DNA from: Polycladidibacter hongkongensis | GTDB lineage: Bacteria > Pseudomonadota > Alphaproteobacteria > Rhizobiales > Stappiaceae | Direction of reading: 5' to 3' | NCBI RefSeq assembly: GCF_001561995.1 | Contig: NZ_LLWC01000022.1 | Span: 248,001-312,000 of the forward strand | Length of the DNA stretch: 64,000 bases | Notes under the pieces: generated by a model | Database searches by the model: none | Told to the model about the DNA's origin: nothing | Seen by the model: only the letters and a program-made list of their open reading frames with translations | Program-made: the position numbers and the translations under genes | Shown here: positions 44,419-54,023 of the stretch, piece after piece | Layout of the letters: the number at the start of each line of letters is the position of its first letter | Numbering within the stretch: position 1 is the stretch's first letter

Positions 44419-45669
44419 ATGGCAGATTGGTTAATGGAATTCATCGGGCTTTCAGAACCTGTAGCCAACATTCTAGGGGCAATCATTGGCCTTGCCCTTG
44501 TAATTGGCCTAATGGGCCTTTGCTACGCTGTGTTAAAGCCCTTCATCAAAACCAATTACAAAGGCTATCGCAACCGCCAGCCCCGCATCGCAATCATGGA
44601 TGTTACCGAGCTGGATGCCCGCCGTCGCCTTCTTCTTGTTCGCCGCGATAATGTAGAGCATCTGATTCTTGTGGGTGGCCAGAATGATCTGGTCGTTGAA
44701 CAAAATATCCTGCGTGCCATGCCCCAAGGCCAAACGCAGCGCAACCAAACCTTGCAGCAAGGCCAGCAAGCCACACAGGCCGCAGCCATTACGCAGCCGC
44801 AAGCCGTTGCCCAGTCCAATCAGGCGGTCGCCCAACCACAAGCTGCGCCAACAACCCAAGCTGCCCCAATGCAGCAAGAACACGCCCTGCACGCCAGTGC
44901 TCCGCAGCCAACAGCGACACAACCACAGCAACAAATCGCCCAACCCGCAGCCCAGCCGTCGACCCCTTCGGCGACCCGCCAGCAGCGTGCTTCGGCAGAT
45001 TATCAACGCCACCTAGCTGCCAGCCGAGAGCGTCTGCGCAAGGCAGAGGCAACCGTAAAAGCAAACGGCACCAATAGCAGCGTGGCTAATGGCGGCGTTC
45101 ATGTAACAGAAGCCCAACGTCAGGCACAGCAAGTTGCTGCGGCCCGTGCGCTGGCTGCTTCACGTGCCTCTGTGTCGCCCCCATCCGCAGGACCCGCTGC
45201 ACGTATTGTAGCTGCTCAGCAGGAAAAGCAACGACAGGATGAAGCCGCGCAAAGCGAAGTTGTGGCCGACACAGCAGCGCTTGCGAAAGACCAGACAAAG
45301 CCTGTTGAAGAAACCGTACCAACCTTGAAACTGGCAAGCTCACTTGAGGAAGCTTTGTCCCCGGAAGTGACAACGAGCACTCAGAGCCCAGAAGCCAAGG
45401 AACCAGATGCAACGCCAACCAACGCTGATAAAAAGCCTGAGAATGCCGAGAATGTGCATCAGCTTGATTTAGAAGCAGCCATTCAAGAGACCGTTGCCAA
45501 GGCATCCAACTCTGACGAAAATCCAACGCAAGAGGACAAGGTAGAGGCGCCTGCAGCAGCAGACGATGCAACTGCGGAAAGCAAGGGTGAAAAAAGTAAA
45601 AACCCAATTCCCGCTGAAGCCCTCGACAAAGAGATGGCTGACCTACTAAGTGAGTTAAAGCCAGCCTGA
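44419..45669 (+). CDS. fliO: FliO-like flagellar biosynthesis protein with long low-complexity tail
   Basis: This 416-residue protein starts MADWLMEFIG and has one TM segment at about residues 16-42 (NILGAIIGLALVIGLMGLCYAVL). A short cytoplasmic FliO-like beta domain follows (QPRIAIMDVTELDARRRLLLVRRDNVEHLILVGGQNDLVVEQNI). The remaining about 300 residues are a Gln/Ala/Pro-rich then Glu/Ala-rich tail (QPQAVAQSNQAVAQPQ). FliO helps assemble FliP. The tail is much longer than the family's usual 100-150 residues and is probably disordered. It lies 1 base ahead of fliP. Confidence 0.85.
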   Translation: MADWLMEFIGLSEPVANILGAIIGLALVIGLMGLCYAVLKPFIKTNYKGYRNRQPRIAIMDVTELDARRRLLLVRRDNVEHLILVGGQNDLVVEQNILRAMPQGQTQRNQTLQQGQQATQAAAITQPQAVAQSNQAVAQPQAAPTTQAAPMQQEHALHASAPQPTATQPQQQIAQPAAQPSTPSATRQQRASADYQRHLAASRERLRKAEATVKANGTNSSVANGGVHVTEAQRQAQQVAAARALAASRASVSPPSAGPAARIVAAQQEKQRQDEAAQSEVVADTAALAKDQTKPVEETVPTLKLASSLEEALSPEVTTSTQSPEAKEPDATPTNADKKPENAENVHQLDLEAAIQETVAKASNSDENPTQEDKVEAPAAADDATAESKGEKSKNPIPAEALDKEMADLLSELKPA

Positions 45670-45670
45670 T

Positions 45671-46498
45671 ATGCCGAGCCGCATCCTGAAGTCCCCGCGC
45701 AAGAACCTGTTGAAACCCTCTTGCGCGGGCGCACCCCAGCAGCCGAAACAACTCCTGCATACTGCCCTTAGGCAAATAGCCCTCCTGCTCTGCGCCTTCG
45801 CAGCCTTATGGGCAGCGCCAGCGCTAGCCCAATCTATCAGCATCAACTTTGGCGAAGGCGACACCGTCACCGAACGGGCCTTACAAATCGTCGCGCTGCT
45901 CACAGTGCTTTCGCTGGCCCCCAGCATACTCATAATGGTAACCAGCTTCACCCGCATTGTTGTGGTGCTCTCTTTGCTGCGCACAGCCATTGGGTTGCAA
46001 ACAGCACCGCCTAACGCAGTTATGATCGCCCTCGCATTGTTCCTCACGGCCTTTGTGATGGAACCCACCTTTACCAAAGCCTATGACGAAGCAGTCCGCC
46101 CCTTAATGGACGGCACCATTGAAGTGGAACAAGCTGCCGAACGCGGCGTAGAGCCATTTCATGAATTCATGCGCTCACAAGCGCGGGTTGAAGATGTCAC
46201 GATGTTCCAAAGCCTCTCCCGTAAGGAACCACCGGCAACGCCAGAAGAGCTCAGCCTGCGCGTGCTTGTTCCGGCATTCATGATTAGCGAGCTGCGCCGC
46301 GCCTTCGAAATCGGCTTCTTGCTTTACCTGCCGTTTCTTATCATTGATCTGGTTGTAGCCTCAGTCCTCATGTCCATGGGGATGATGATGTTGCCGCCGG
46401 TCGTAATTTCGCTGCCGTTCAAGCTAATCTTTTTTGTGCTTGTTGATGGCTGGCAGATGATCGCAGGATCACTCGTTCGCAGCTTTGGCGGCGGCTAA
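45671..46498 (+). CDS. fliP: flagellar export gate protein FliP
   Basis: This 275-residue protein has a basic N-terminal extension and signal-like segment (LLLCAFAALWAAPALAQ). The FliP core is clear (SFTRIVVVLSLLRTAIGLQTAPPNAVMIALALFLTAFVM, then AFMISELRRAFEIGFLLYLPFLIIDLVVASVLMSMGMMMLPP). It starts 1 base after the fliO stop and forms the export channel with FliQ and FliR. The N-terminal 30 residues before the signal segment are unusually basic, so translation may begin at a later start than shown. Confidence 0.94.
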   Translation: MPSRILKSPRKNLLKPSCAGAPQQPKQLLHTALRQIALLLCAFAALWAAPALAQSISINFGEGDTVTERALQIVALLTVLSLAPSILIMVTSFTRIVVVLSLLRTAIGLQTAPPNAVMIALALFLTAFVMEPTFTKAYDEAVRPLMDGTIEVEQAAERGVEPFHEFMRSQARVEDVTMFQSLSRKEPPATPEELSLRVLVPAFMISELRRAFEIGFLLYLPFLIIDLVVASVLMSMGMMMLPPVVISLPFKLIFFVLVDGWQMIAGSLVRSFGGG

Positions 46499-46520
46499 GC
46501 TGATAGTGTAAATCGATAGG

Positions 46521-46566
46521 AAAAGGGCGCGTCATCACAAGCAGTGAAGAACGCGCTCTTTTTTCT
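46521..46566. terminator. bidirectional terminator between fliP and the 1473-residue repeat protein
   Basis: A GGGCGCGT/ACGCGCTC stem is flanked by AAAA on the left and CTTTTTT on the right. It serves the convergent genes on either side. Confidence 0.8.
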
Positions 46567-46578
46567 TATCAGCTATCC

Positions 46579-49500
46579 TTAGCTTCCCGTATCGGCCTTG
46601 TTGCTGTTGCCCTCTGGTTCACCCAATTGCAAATCGGTCCCATCTGGATCAATCGGGGCGTCAGCGCTACTTTGCCAAGCTGTTTCCGCCAAGTACCGAC
46701 GTCTGTACTCTTGCAAGAAAGCATTCAGATTGCTTTCACCTGATACCTTGTTCACAACTTGCAGGAACTCCACGCCACGTTCTTCGATTGGCCGTGTAAC
46801 AACCTCGAAATCTTTCGCACGCTCCCCGCCCTGCATTTTTTCTGCATATTTTTGTTGTAAACGCCCCAGACTAAGCTGCTCGCCAGCCATTGTGTAGGCA
46901 ACCGCCGCACGCAGCACATCTATCTGTTCTTGATCAGAAAGCGGCGCTGCTTCCTGCCAGCGGGTGCCATGCATCGCTTCCAGCTGCTCGCCAGCTTCAC
47001 GCCAGGATTTCGCCTGCCAAAGGATATCGGCGCGCAGCCTGTCCACATCATCACCGCGCATGTTACGAACAAGTTCGATAGCAAGATCCGGCCGCCCACT
47101 TTCGGCCAGCGCACTCCCCTCAACGATATTCCGCTGGTGCAGCAGCACATCAGGCAGTTGCCCCTGTCGTGTTTGGCTAAGCACACGCAGCGCTTGCTCT
47201 GGCTTGCGGTTTAGCAAATGCACCACGGCAAGATCCGCAGCGATTTGCGCCTTGGCAGCGCCGCGCAAGCGATGATCAATTTGATGTTGCAAAATCGCCG
47301 CAGCCTGATCAAGCAGATCCATATCGACCAAGCGGTTGGCGAGCCGGCGAACCATCACATCGCCCTCACGCCCCGGCGGCACTAACTCCCGAAAATCATA
47401 GAACAAAGCCAAAGACGCCACCGGATCTAGCCCGGAATTCCCGCCCCGCAAGAAGATATCCGCAAACACCTTCTGCATCTTAGCCTGCAATTCGCGCGTG
47501 ATTTCAGAATCAGGGTCAGATTCCAGTGCCTGCCCCATGGCGTCAAAAGCTTGCCGGTAGTTCCCGCTGCTCACGTTCATTTGCGCCAGCGCATCTAGAG
47601 TTCGCAGCTCGGTGCGATCTCCACGCCAAGTCGCAGCCAGTCCTTCTAGCTCCGCAATCGTGTCAATCGCATTTGTACTGCCATCGCGAAAACGTAGCAA
47701 CGTCGCCCGTAGCTGAGATTCCGCCGCCAATGGCCCGTCGCTAGAGCGGACGATCTCTTCATAGCCGTCAAGAGCTTCAACCAGTTGGCCTGATGCCTCC
47801 GCCGTTCTTGCCCTAAGGTAGTCGTAGGTGCGCAGCTGGGCCAAAGAAAGGTTTTCAGGTTCAATCGCGCTCAGCCGTCCAATCGCCGCCCCGTAATTGC
47901 CAAGTTCCATCTGCGCCCCGGCAATAGCAAGCCAAACATCATTCCGAACCGCATCTGGGTAGCCCCGCACCCCTTCCTCAGCCAATGGAATTTCTTGATA
48001 CACCGCTGGCCAGTTTTCTTTTGCTCGTTGCGCCAACAACCGCCAAACAGCCGCTTCTGGGTGATCACCAAGCTCTTCTGCACGCAAATACCTCAGCGCT
48101 TCTTCCGGCCGGTCCGCCATATACTGTGCCGCGCCCATCATTAGCGCGTACTTTGGTTCCTTGCGAATGGCGCTATTTTGCTGCTCAATCAACTGCATCA
48201 TACCCAGAGCTTCATGCGCAAAGCCTTGAGAGAGGTAAAAATGTGCCAATTCCTGCCGCAAACCCTGTAACTGCGCCTCATCAGCTGCCGCGATCGCCCC
48301 CTCAAACTGTCGTAGCTTGCCAAGAAAATCCTTGTGGGTTTGCTCATCAAGCAGCGACAGGCCGACAGCGTCAGCGGCTTCTACACTTTCCTCTCCTTCC
48401 TGCGCAAGCAGGAAACCCGCCGACGTGGAAGACAAGGCCAATCCGCCAGCACGCCCGAGCACAACCTCGCTTTCACCAATTAACGGCTCAATGCCGTCAA
48501 CCTTGGGCAGCAGTGCGATCCCGTTTAGGGCTTTGAGGAATGAAACCTGCGCAAAATCCTGTGGCCGCGTCACTGCGCGCACGGGTGGATACGATGTAAT
48601 CATCATAACTTCATCGCCAACCACAGGATCAAGCAACTTGTGTACATGCCCGACTTTATCTAGACCAATTCGTAAACCGGTGCCCCCTTCCGGCAAGCCT
48701 ACCCGCTCAACTGGCAGCGCCTGCGAGGAAGCCAATACTCGCGAACTTACCGTCAAAACCCAGTTGTTTCCATTCGTCTCAAGGCTCGCAAGGGCAGTGT
48801 CCGACAGCTCCAGCAGCATCAATGCCAACTCGCCTTGACGGTCCATCACCGCACCTGTTGCATATTCATCCAGAATCCGCAGGCCAGTGCCTATATGCAG
48901 CTCCTTATCACTGTCAAAAGCCAACCACAAACGGTTACCGCGCTGGAAAACAGCCGAACTTACAGGTTCATCGAAGGTGAACTCCAGCCGCGCCACATCG
49001 TCAATCCGCCGCGCATCAACATGCACCAAACCACTGCCGATCACCGGCTGCGGCGGCATGGTTTCCGCCGAGATCCGTTTTGACGCGGCATCTTCAGGCA
49101 GGACCTCGCTTTCTGCAATTGTGGCAAGCGGCTCAACCCCATCGTTAACCTGCAACTCTTGATCTTCGCCAGTCAGCCCAGTTTGGCGGTTCAGATTCGC
49201 CACCAAGGCGCCAATTTCGTCGCCTTGCATCAGCGGTGCTTCCTGTAAAACCTCATGGACAGGATCATCACGCAATTCTGCACTCGCGTGCGGGGCTAGC
49301 ACTGGCTCTCCTGCTGGTTTTTGGTGTGGTACCACAGCGACAAATGGCGCCACAGCATCGCGCAGCTGCCCTTGTTCCTCTTCAGACATATGCCCATTAG
49401 CAGGCATTTGCTCATCGGTAGGCAAACGCGACTGATCGCGCTTTACTATTCTTTCACTTGGCAGCGCAGGAACATCACCCGCACCAGCTTCATCTGGGCC

Positions 49501-51000
49501 GCTCCGCCTCTCATTGGGTGCCAGCACAGAATCATTTGCCGTAGCGCGTCCCGCTTGAATTTGCAGCTGAGGTTCGCGCAAAATACGCGTCGTATTGTTT
49601 GGCTCCGGGGCCGGGCCTTGCTGGCGGCTGAGTGTCGGTCTGACGCTCGGTCTAGGTTCTGCAGCCTTTTGAGAGACAAGCACAGGTTCAGGCGAAGATG
49701 ATGCAGGAGTCCGCTGCGAGCTGACCTCTTCAGGCAACAACGACATCGGCGGCGCTTTGGCAACCTGAAGCGCAGCTGGAACAGCCGTCTTCTTAACAGG
49801 TCGCGCTTGTACGGGTAGCCCACCAATCGCATGCACCGGCGCCAGCGAAAGCTGTGGCTTTTCCGCCTTAGTCCGCTCTATCCTTTGAGCCTGCGCCCCT
49901 TTAACAGGCACCTCTGTTGGCGTCTTCGCCTGCGGCGCTGTATTTTGTGAAATTGTATTCGCTGGCGCAGGAGGCGGCGCTTGTTGCTGCACGTATAATG
50001 GGTCCGGTTGCAGTGCCGCTTGCGTTGCCGCTGGCAACTCCTCCCCCAAGGAAACGATAAGATCCTCGGCTCCTGCTGGCGGTGCGTTGCCAGAGGACAG
50101 CGCCTCTGCGAACTGTTCGTTAAGCGGATCGAGTTCGCCTTGTTGTGCAGGCGTGACGTCGACAACGTAGCTCGCCCCTTCCTTAAACGCACGAACCTGA
50201 GACTGTGGGTCCACACGCATACGGAAGAACAGCTCATCCCCCTCCACAAAGGAAGTCGCCCCGAGCACCCCTTTGGGCGGATCAACACTCAGCCGAGCCA
50301 CATCCAGCTCTGCAGCTCGATTGAAGATCACCTGTACAATATTGCCATTACGCACAAATGCACTCTCAAATGGCATATTCCAATCAAATACCAAGCGCGA
50401 AAAAGTCGGGTGTTGCCCAAGCCGTAGCAGGACTTCTGGTACCACCTGTTCGCTCTCGGCCTCCAGCTCCTGAACCCGGCGCAGCGCCGCATCAGCACGT
50501 CGCGATAGCTCCCGAACAACATCCTTCGGCAGGCTGGGCGGTAAACCTGTCCAGCTTTGCGGCAGCAGATCAACAAACAGCTTCTCTCCCGCCTCCATAG
50601 AGTTGATCGTCACAGCTTGCTTTAGCGCAAATCGCAAGGCTGTCCCGTCAGGATCGCGACGCGCAATAGAAATATAATCGGGCAGCGCTCCAGGAACGTC
50701 GTCCACGGAAACATTGACCCCTTGAGGAAATGTCAGACGCAGGACACCTGCTGTAATGGAGGCCTCATAGGCGGGCAGCAGCGTTTGTTCAGGAAAGCTG
50801 ATAATCAACCGGGCAAAACCGCGCTCTTCAGCAGCCACCAGCGCAGCGCGATCTGCCGCAAACGCATGACTGAAAGCAGTAGCCCCGAGCACAGCAATAA
50901 AAAGGCCAGAACGAAAAACCACATGCAACAAGAGCGCGAGCAGGCCACCTGCCTGTCTCCCGCGCTTCAAAGCAACACTTCTTTCCTTGCATGCACTCAC
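46579..51000 (-). CDS. large periplasmic repeat (TPR-like) protein of the flagellar cluster, 1473 residues
   Basis: The product has an N-terminal membrane segment or signal peptide (about residues 17-48, ending SHAFA), so it should act in the periplasm. Residues 50-310 hold two related beta-rich units (EERGFARLIISFPEQTLLPAYE, then LRLGQHPTFSRLVFDWNMPFESAFVRNGNIVQVIF), reminiscent of AMIN-like domains. About residues 320-640 are a Pro/Gln/Glu-rich low-complexity linker. A third beta unit follows (VARLEFTFDEPVSSAVFQRGNRLWLAFD), and the final 500 residues are helical hairpin repeats of TPR type. It lies in the order fliL-fliM-PflI-like-MotE-like-this gene, and is probably a motility or flagellar-placement factor. 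I know no characterised protein this large with this layout. Confidence 0.6.
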   Translation of the reverse strand: MSACKERSVALKRGRQAGGLLALLLHVVFRSGLFIAVLGATAFSHAFAADRAALVAAEERGFARLIISFPEQTLLPAYEASITAGVLRLTFPQGVNVSVDDVPGALPDYISIARRDPDGTALRFALKQAVTINSMEAGEKLFVDLLPQSWTGLPPSLPKDVVRELSRRADAALRRVQELEAESEQVVPEVLLRLGQHPTFSRLVFDWNMPFESAFVRNGNIVQVIFNRAAELDVARLSVDPPKGVLGATSFVEGDELFFRMRVDPQSQVRAFKEGASYVVDVTPAQQGELDPLNEQFAEALSSGNAPPAGAEDLIVSLGEELPAATQAALQPDPLYVQQQAPPPAPANTISQNTAPQAKTPTEVPVKGAQAQRIERTKAEKPQLSLAPVHAIGGLPVQARPVKKTAVPAALQVAKAPPMSLLPEEVSSQRTPASSSPEPVLVSQKAAEPRPSVRPTLSRQQGPAPEPNNTTRILREPQLQIQAGRATANDSVLAPNERRSGPDEAGAGDVPALPSERIVKRDQSRLPTDEQMPANGHMSEEEQGQLRDAVAPFVAVVPHQKPAGEPVLAPHASAELRDDPVHEVLQEAPLMQGDEIGALVANLNRQTGLTGEDQELQVNDGVEPLATIAESEVLPEDAASKRISAETMPPQPVIGSGLVHVDARRIDDVARLEFTFDEPVSSAVFQRGNRLWLAFDSDKELHIGTGLRILDEYATGAVMDRQGELALMLLELSDTALASLETNGNNWVLTVSSRVLASSQALPVERVGLPEGGTGLRIGLDKVGHVHKLLDPVVGDEVMMITSYPPVRAVTRPQDFAQVSFLKALNGIALLPKVDGIEPLIGESEVVLGRAGGLALSSTSAGFLLAQEGEESVEAADAVGLSLLDEQTHKDFLGKLRQFEGAIAAADEAQLQGLRQELAHFYLSQGFAHEALGMMQLIEQQNSAIRKEPKYALMMGAAQYMADRPEEALRYLRAEELGDHPEAAVWRLLAQRAKENWPAVYQEIPLAEEGVRGYPDAVRNDVWLAIAGAQMELGNYGAAIGRLSAIEPENLSLAQLRTYDYLRARTAEASGQLVEALDGYEEIVRSSDGPLAAESQLRATLLRFRDGSTNAIDTIAELEGLAATWRGDRTELRTLDALAQMNVSSGNYRQAFDAMGQALESDPDSEITRELQAKMQKVFADIFLRGGNSGLDPVASLALFYDFRELVPPGREGDVMVRRLANRLVDMDLLDQAAAILQHQIDHRLRGAAKAQIAADLAVVHLLNRKPEQALRVLSQTRQGQLPDVLLHQRNIVEGSALAESGRPDLAIELVRNMRGDDVDRLRADILWQAKSWREAGEQLEAMHGTRWQEAAPLSDQEQIDVLRAAVAYTMAGEQLSLGRLQQKYAEKMQGGERAKDFEVVTRPIEERGVEFLQVVNKVSGESNLNAFLQEYRRRYLAETAWQSSADAPIDPDGTDLQLGEPEGNSNKADTGS

Positions 51001-51048
51001 GTAATCCGCCCCATCACATCACCTTTTTGTACCACCCCAACAAAAACG

Positions 51049-51720
51049 CTAGTTGCCCTTTATTTTTGGCAGCATTTTCACACCACTTTTTGCCGTAGGA
51101 ACCTTTGCTTGTCCGCCAGATGCCAAAGCAATGGTGAGCCGCTCCGCTACCGCTGGATCCATCTCCGAAAGTACATCGGCCATTTTTCGAGGCTGCATTT
51201 GCTGTACAACCTTAATGAGCACGCTCATATCCAGCCGATCAAAGATCCGTGCCGCGTTTTTAGGCTTCATCGCCGAATAGATCTCAACCAGATCGGCGAT
51301 TTGTTGGCTGGCTTCCTCCTTCTGGCGAGTTTTCGCTGTACCAACATCCTTTTCCAGCTTTTGCAACTCTTCCATTCGCAGATTAATACGCTCTTCGGTG
51401 CTTTTTAGCATCTGCTCGCGCAGCTCAAGCGCATGCTCACGCGAGTTCAACTCATCACGCCGCTTGCCAAGGCTGGATAACACCGCACGCTCTGAAACAG
51501 ATGTCCCCAAGTCGGATAGCACATCGCGCGGCCCATCTTTATGCACCACTGGCGCTGCCGTTGAAGCATCCGCAGGTGTTACTTCAGTGCTGGATTGCTG
51601 CGCTTCAGCTTCCCCAAGCAGGCTCAGGTGGTACTTGTCCTCCAGCGTCAGGCTCAAAACCTTTAGCACCAGCAACGAGCTACCAGCAAATACAACAAGC
51701 GGCAGAAGTCTTAGTTTCAC
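51049..51720 (-). CDS. MotE-like protein with MgtE intracellular N domain
   Basis: This 223-residue protein has an N-terminal membrane segment or signal (LRLLPLVVFAGSSLLVLKVLSL), a Lys/Glu-rich coiled coil (about residues 85-140) and a C-terminal MgtE_N-type helical unit (EIYSAMKPKNAARIFDRLDMSVLIKVVQQMQPRKMADVLSEMDP). In Sinorhizobium, MotE is a periplasmic chaperone for the motility protein MotC. Its position beside the large periplasmic repeat protein suggests that protein as its client, which is inference. It overlaps the next gene upstream by 4 bases. Confidence 0.78.
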   Translation of the reverse strand: MKLRLLPLVVFAGSSLLVLKVLSLTLEDKYHLSLLGEAEAQQSSTEVTPADASTAAPVVHKDGPRDVLSDLGTSVSERAVLSSLGKRRDELNSREHALELREQMLKSTEERINLRMEELQKLEKDVGTAKTRQKEEASQQIADLVEIYSAMKPKNAARIFDRLDMSVLIKVVQQMQPRKMADVLSEMDPAVAERLTIALASGGQAKVPTAKSGVKMLPKIKGN

Positions 51721-52226
51721 GCAACCCTCCCCGATGTACGCCGCCGGAATTGTTCAAGCCGAGAAGCGGTTTCATTGGCCGCCCTACACAAATCTCCAGT
51801 AACCTTTTTACGCGCTGGCATCTCATCCACCGGCTGCACCGCTGCAGGTTCTGGAGCCTGAGTTGGTGCGGGCTGCGACACCCCCGCTTGCGGCGCCACC
51901 GCCTGCGCCGAGGCCGCCACGCTGCCGATACGTTCCAACACATCTTCGCCGCCTTGCAACTGATTAGATAGTTTGCGCGAGACCTCTTCAGCCTCCCCAA
52001 GGCGGGCACCTAAAGTCCGATCTGCATTCCCGGCCGTAGACTTCAAGCCCAAGATCGCCCGCTCGGCAATCTCCGTCGCCGTCACCAGTTCGGCAATCGT
52101 CGCCCGCAACGATGCCTCATCCGCCCGCAAGCATTTCAAGCGCTTATTCAGCACATAGCAATAACCAATGGTCACCACCAATAGCACCGCAACCACACAC
52201 TCAACAATCAGTCCCAAAGGCATCAC
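51717..52226 (-). CDS. DUF6468/PflI-like bitopic protein
   Basis: This 169-residue protein has one N-terminal TM segment (LIVECVVAVLLVVTIGYCYVL) and a cytoplasmic helical region (LRADEASLRATIAELVTATEIAERAILGLKSTAGNADRTLGARL) with coiled-coil character. A Pro/Gln-rich linker and basic C-terminus follow. This pattern and position next to fliM fit the DUF6468 group that I associate with the Caulobacter flagellar-positioning protein PflI; I am working from memory on that link. It overlaps fliM by 4 bases. Confidence 0.65.
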   Translation of the reverse strand: MMPLGLIVECVVAVLLVVTIGYCYVLNKRLKCLRADEASLRATIAELVTATEIAERAILGLKSTAGNADRTLGARLGEAEEVSRKLSNQLQGGEDVLERIGSVAASAQAVAPQAGVSQPAPTQAPEPAAVQPVDEMPARKKVTGDLCRAANETASRLEQFRRRTSGRVA

Positions 52227-53455
52227 GAGGACTCCACATCACTACGCATCGATTTTTCAAAGGCCGCCAACGACATTTTCGGCAGGCGCAACTGCTTTGA
52301 AATTTCGATAGAAATATTGTTACCCAAGCGCCCCATAACCCCCTCGGTCAATGGCACGCCACCGCATTTTATCTGCACCGGGTCCTTAGGCTCCGTGTCA
52401 AACACCAATGTTTGCCCCACCTCAAACCCAAGCACCCGTCGCAGCGAAATCTCGTTTTCATAAAGCACAGCATCAACCTGCACTTCCGAGCCGTAAACCT
52501 CCGTAGCCAAGTGTTCTTCCCACTTGGCATCCCGCCCCAGCTTCTCCCCCATGAACATCTGCAGCAGCAGCTCACGGATCGGCTCAAGCGTGGCATACGG
52601 CAGCAAGATCTCCACCTTGCCGCCCCTGTCATCCATATCGATACGCAGCTCGACAAGAATAGCCGCATTGGCAGGGCGCGAAATCGCGGCAAATCTCGGA
52701 TTGGTTTCAAGCCGTTCTAACGGCAACCGTACGGGAGACAATGGCGCGAACGCCTGCTCCGCATCTGCAAGGATGATATCAATCATCCGGCGCACCAGCG
52801 TGGTCTCAATGGTGGTATAGGGCCGCCCCTCAACGCGCACCGCGCTACTGCCGCGTCCACCGCCCAGCAGTACATCAATGATGGAGTAAATCAGCGAGGA
52901 TTCAACCGTGACCAAGCCAAACCCGTCCCACTCATGCGCTTTAAACACACCAAGGATCGCCGGCAGCGGGATCGAATTCAGATAATCACCAAAACGAACG
53001 GAGTTAATGGAATCAAGCGATACCTCCACATTGTCCGAAGTGAAATTGCGCAGCGAAGTCGTCGTCAACCGGACCAGCCGGTCAAACACGATCTCCAGCA
53101 TCGGCAGGCGCTCGTAAGAGACCATCGCCGAATTGATGAGCGCGCGAATACCGCTGTCATCTCCATCCAGAGAATCCTCAAGATTGAAGCCCAGAAGGTT
53201 ATCAATCTCTTCCTGATTGAGCACACGATCAGAGCCACGATTAGCCCCGTCCAGCTCCGCTTCCACATCTTCGGCAAGGGCAGTCCATTGCGCAGCAATA
53301 TCCTCTGCGTTTCCAGCGCCCTGCTCCTGCAAGGCAGCCCCCCACGCAGCGGCCAGATCGTCCTCATCTGCCACCATATCACCGGATTCTTTTAGCGCAT
53401 CCCCCCAGGCCTCATCGAGGTCCATGTCTTCAAGGGGGTCGTCAATGTCTGCCAC
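52223..53455 (-). CDS. fliM: flagellar motor switch protein FliM with extended N-terminus
   Basis: This 410-residue switch protein has the CheY-binding motif at about residues 82-90 (EEIDNLLGF), usually found at residues 1-15. The CheC-like middle domain and SpoA/FliN-like C-terminus (YGSEVQVDAVLYENEISLRRVLGFEVGQTLVFD) follow. Before the motif is an extension of about 80 residues with three Trp-centred units (DEAWGDALKESG, AAAWGAALQEQG, AAQWTALAED; Trp at 17, 38, 57). It lies 17 bases after fliL. Confidence 0.92.
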   Translation of the reverse strand: MADIDDPLEDMDLDEAWGDALKESGDMVADEDDLAAAWGAALQEQGAGNAEDIAAQWTALAEDVEAELDGANRGSDRVLNQEEIDNLLGFNLEDSLDGDDSGIRALINSAMVSYERLPMLEIVFDRLVRLTTTSLRNFTSDNVEVSLDSINSVRFGDYLNSIPLPAILGVFKAHEWDGFGLVTVESSLIYSIIDVLLGGGRGSSAVRVEGRPYTTIETTLVRRMIDIILADAEQAFAPLSPVRLPLERLETNPRFAAISRPANAAILVELRIDMDDRGGKVEILLPYATLEPIRELLLQMFMGEKLGRDAKWEEHLATEVYGSEVQVDAVLYENEISLRRVLGFEVGQTLVFDTEPKDPVQIKCGGVPLTEGVMGRLGNNISIEISKQLRLPKMSLAAFEKSMRSDVESS

Positions 53456-53472
53456 TACGCCTCCTTATAGGA

Positions 53473-53958
53473 CTACTGGATCAGGATTTCTTTGAAGAGC
53501 ACACCATCCACTTTCGCTGGATGAACCGCCACATTTATTCTACGCAGCAATTGCTCTTTCAAGCGAAACAAACCAGCCGACCCCTCAAGATCGCTTGGCC
53601 GCAATTCGCGCAAGTAGATCTGGAAGGCGTCCATAATGCGCGGAAGATATGGCTCGATCTGCTCAACCATCGCATCGCTTTCCACTTCCAGCGCGATCCG
53701 CACCTTTAAGTAGGTCGTCCGCCCCTCACTAGAGAGGTTCACCAGCATTTCTGGCAGATCAAAAAACACAACCGGCTTTTGCTCTTGCGCAGGTGCCGCG
53801 TCTTCCGTTTGCGGCTCAGCAGAGAAAACACCCATAACATAGGCAAGCCCAACCCCGGTTGTCAGCAGCGCCATCAGCACCGCAGCTACGATCATTGCCT
53901 TGCGCCGCCGGTCTAAAGCTGCACCGGTCTCTTCGTTTTGGGGTGTTTCTTCGCTCAT
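53473..53958 (-). CDS. fliL: flagellar basal body-associated protein FliL
   Basis: This 161-residue protein has one TM segment (AMIVAAVLMALLTTGVGLAYVMGVF) and a periplasmic FliL domain (FFDLPEMLVNLSSEGRTTYLKVRIALEVESDAMVEQI, ending VDGVLFKEILIQ). FliL associates with the stator around the basal body. It heads the minus-strand operon into fliM and beyond. Confidence 0.94.
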   Translation of the reverse strand: MSEETPQNEETGAALDRRRKAMIVAAVLMALLTTGVGLAYVMGVFSAEPQTEDAAPAQEQKPVVFFDLPEMLVNLSSEGRTTYLKVRIALEVESDAMVEQIEPYLPRIMDAFQIYLRELRPSDLEGSAGLFRLKEQLLRRINVAVHPAKVDGVLFKEILIQ

Positions 53959-54023
53959 GCTTTCAGACCCAGTTCTCGACTTGCGCTCCCCTTAATTGCT
54001 TTGGGTAATTATTAGGAAGCTGT

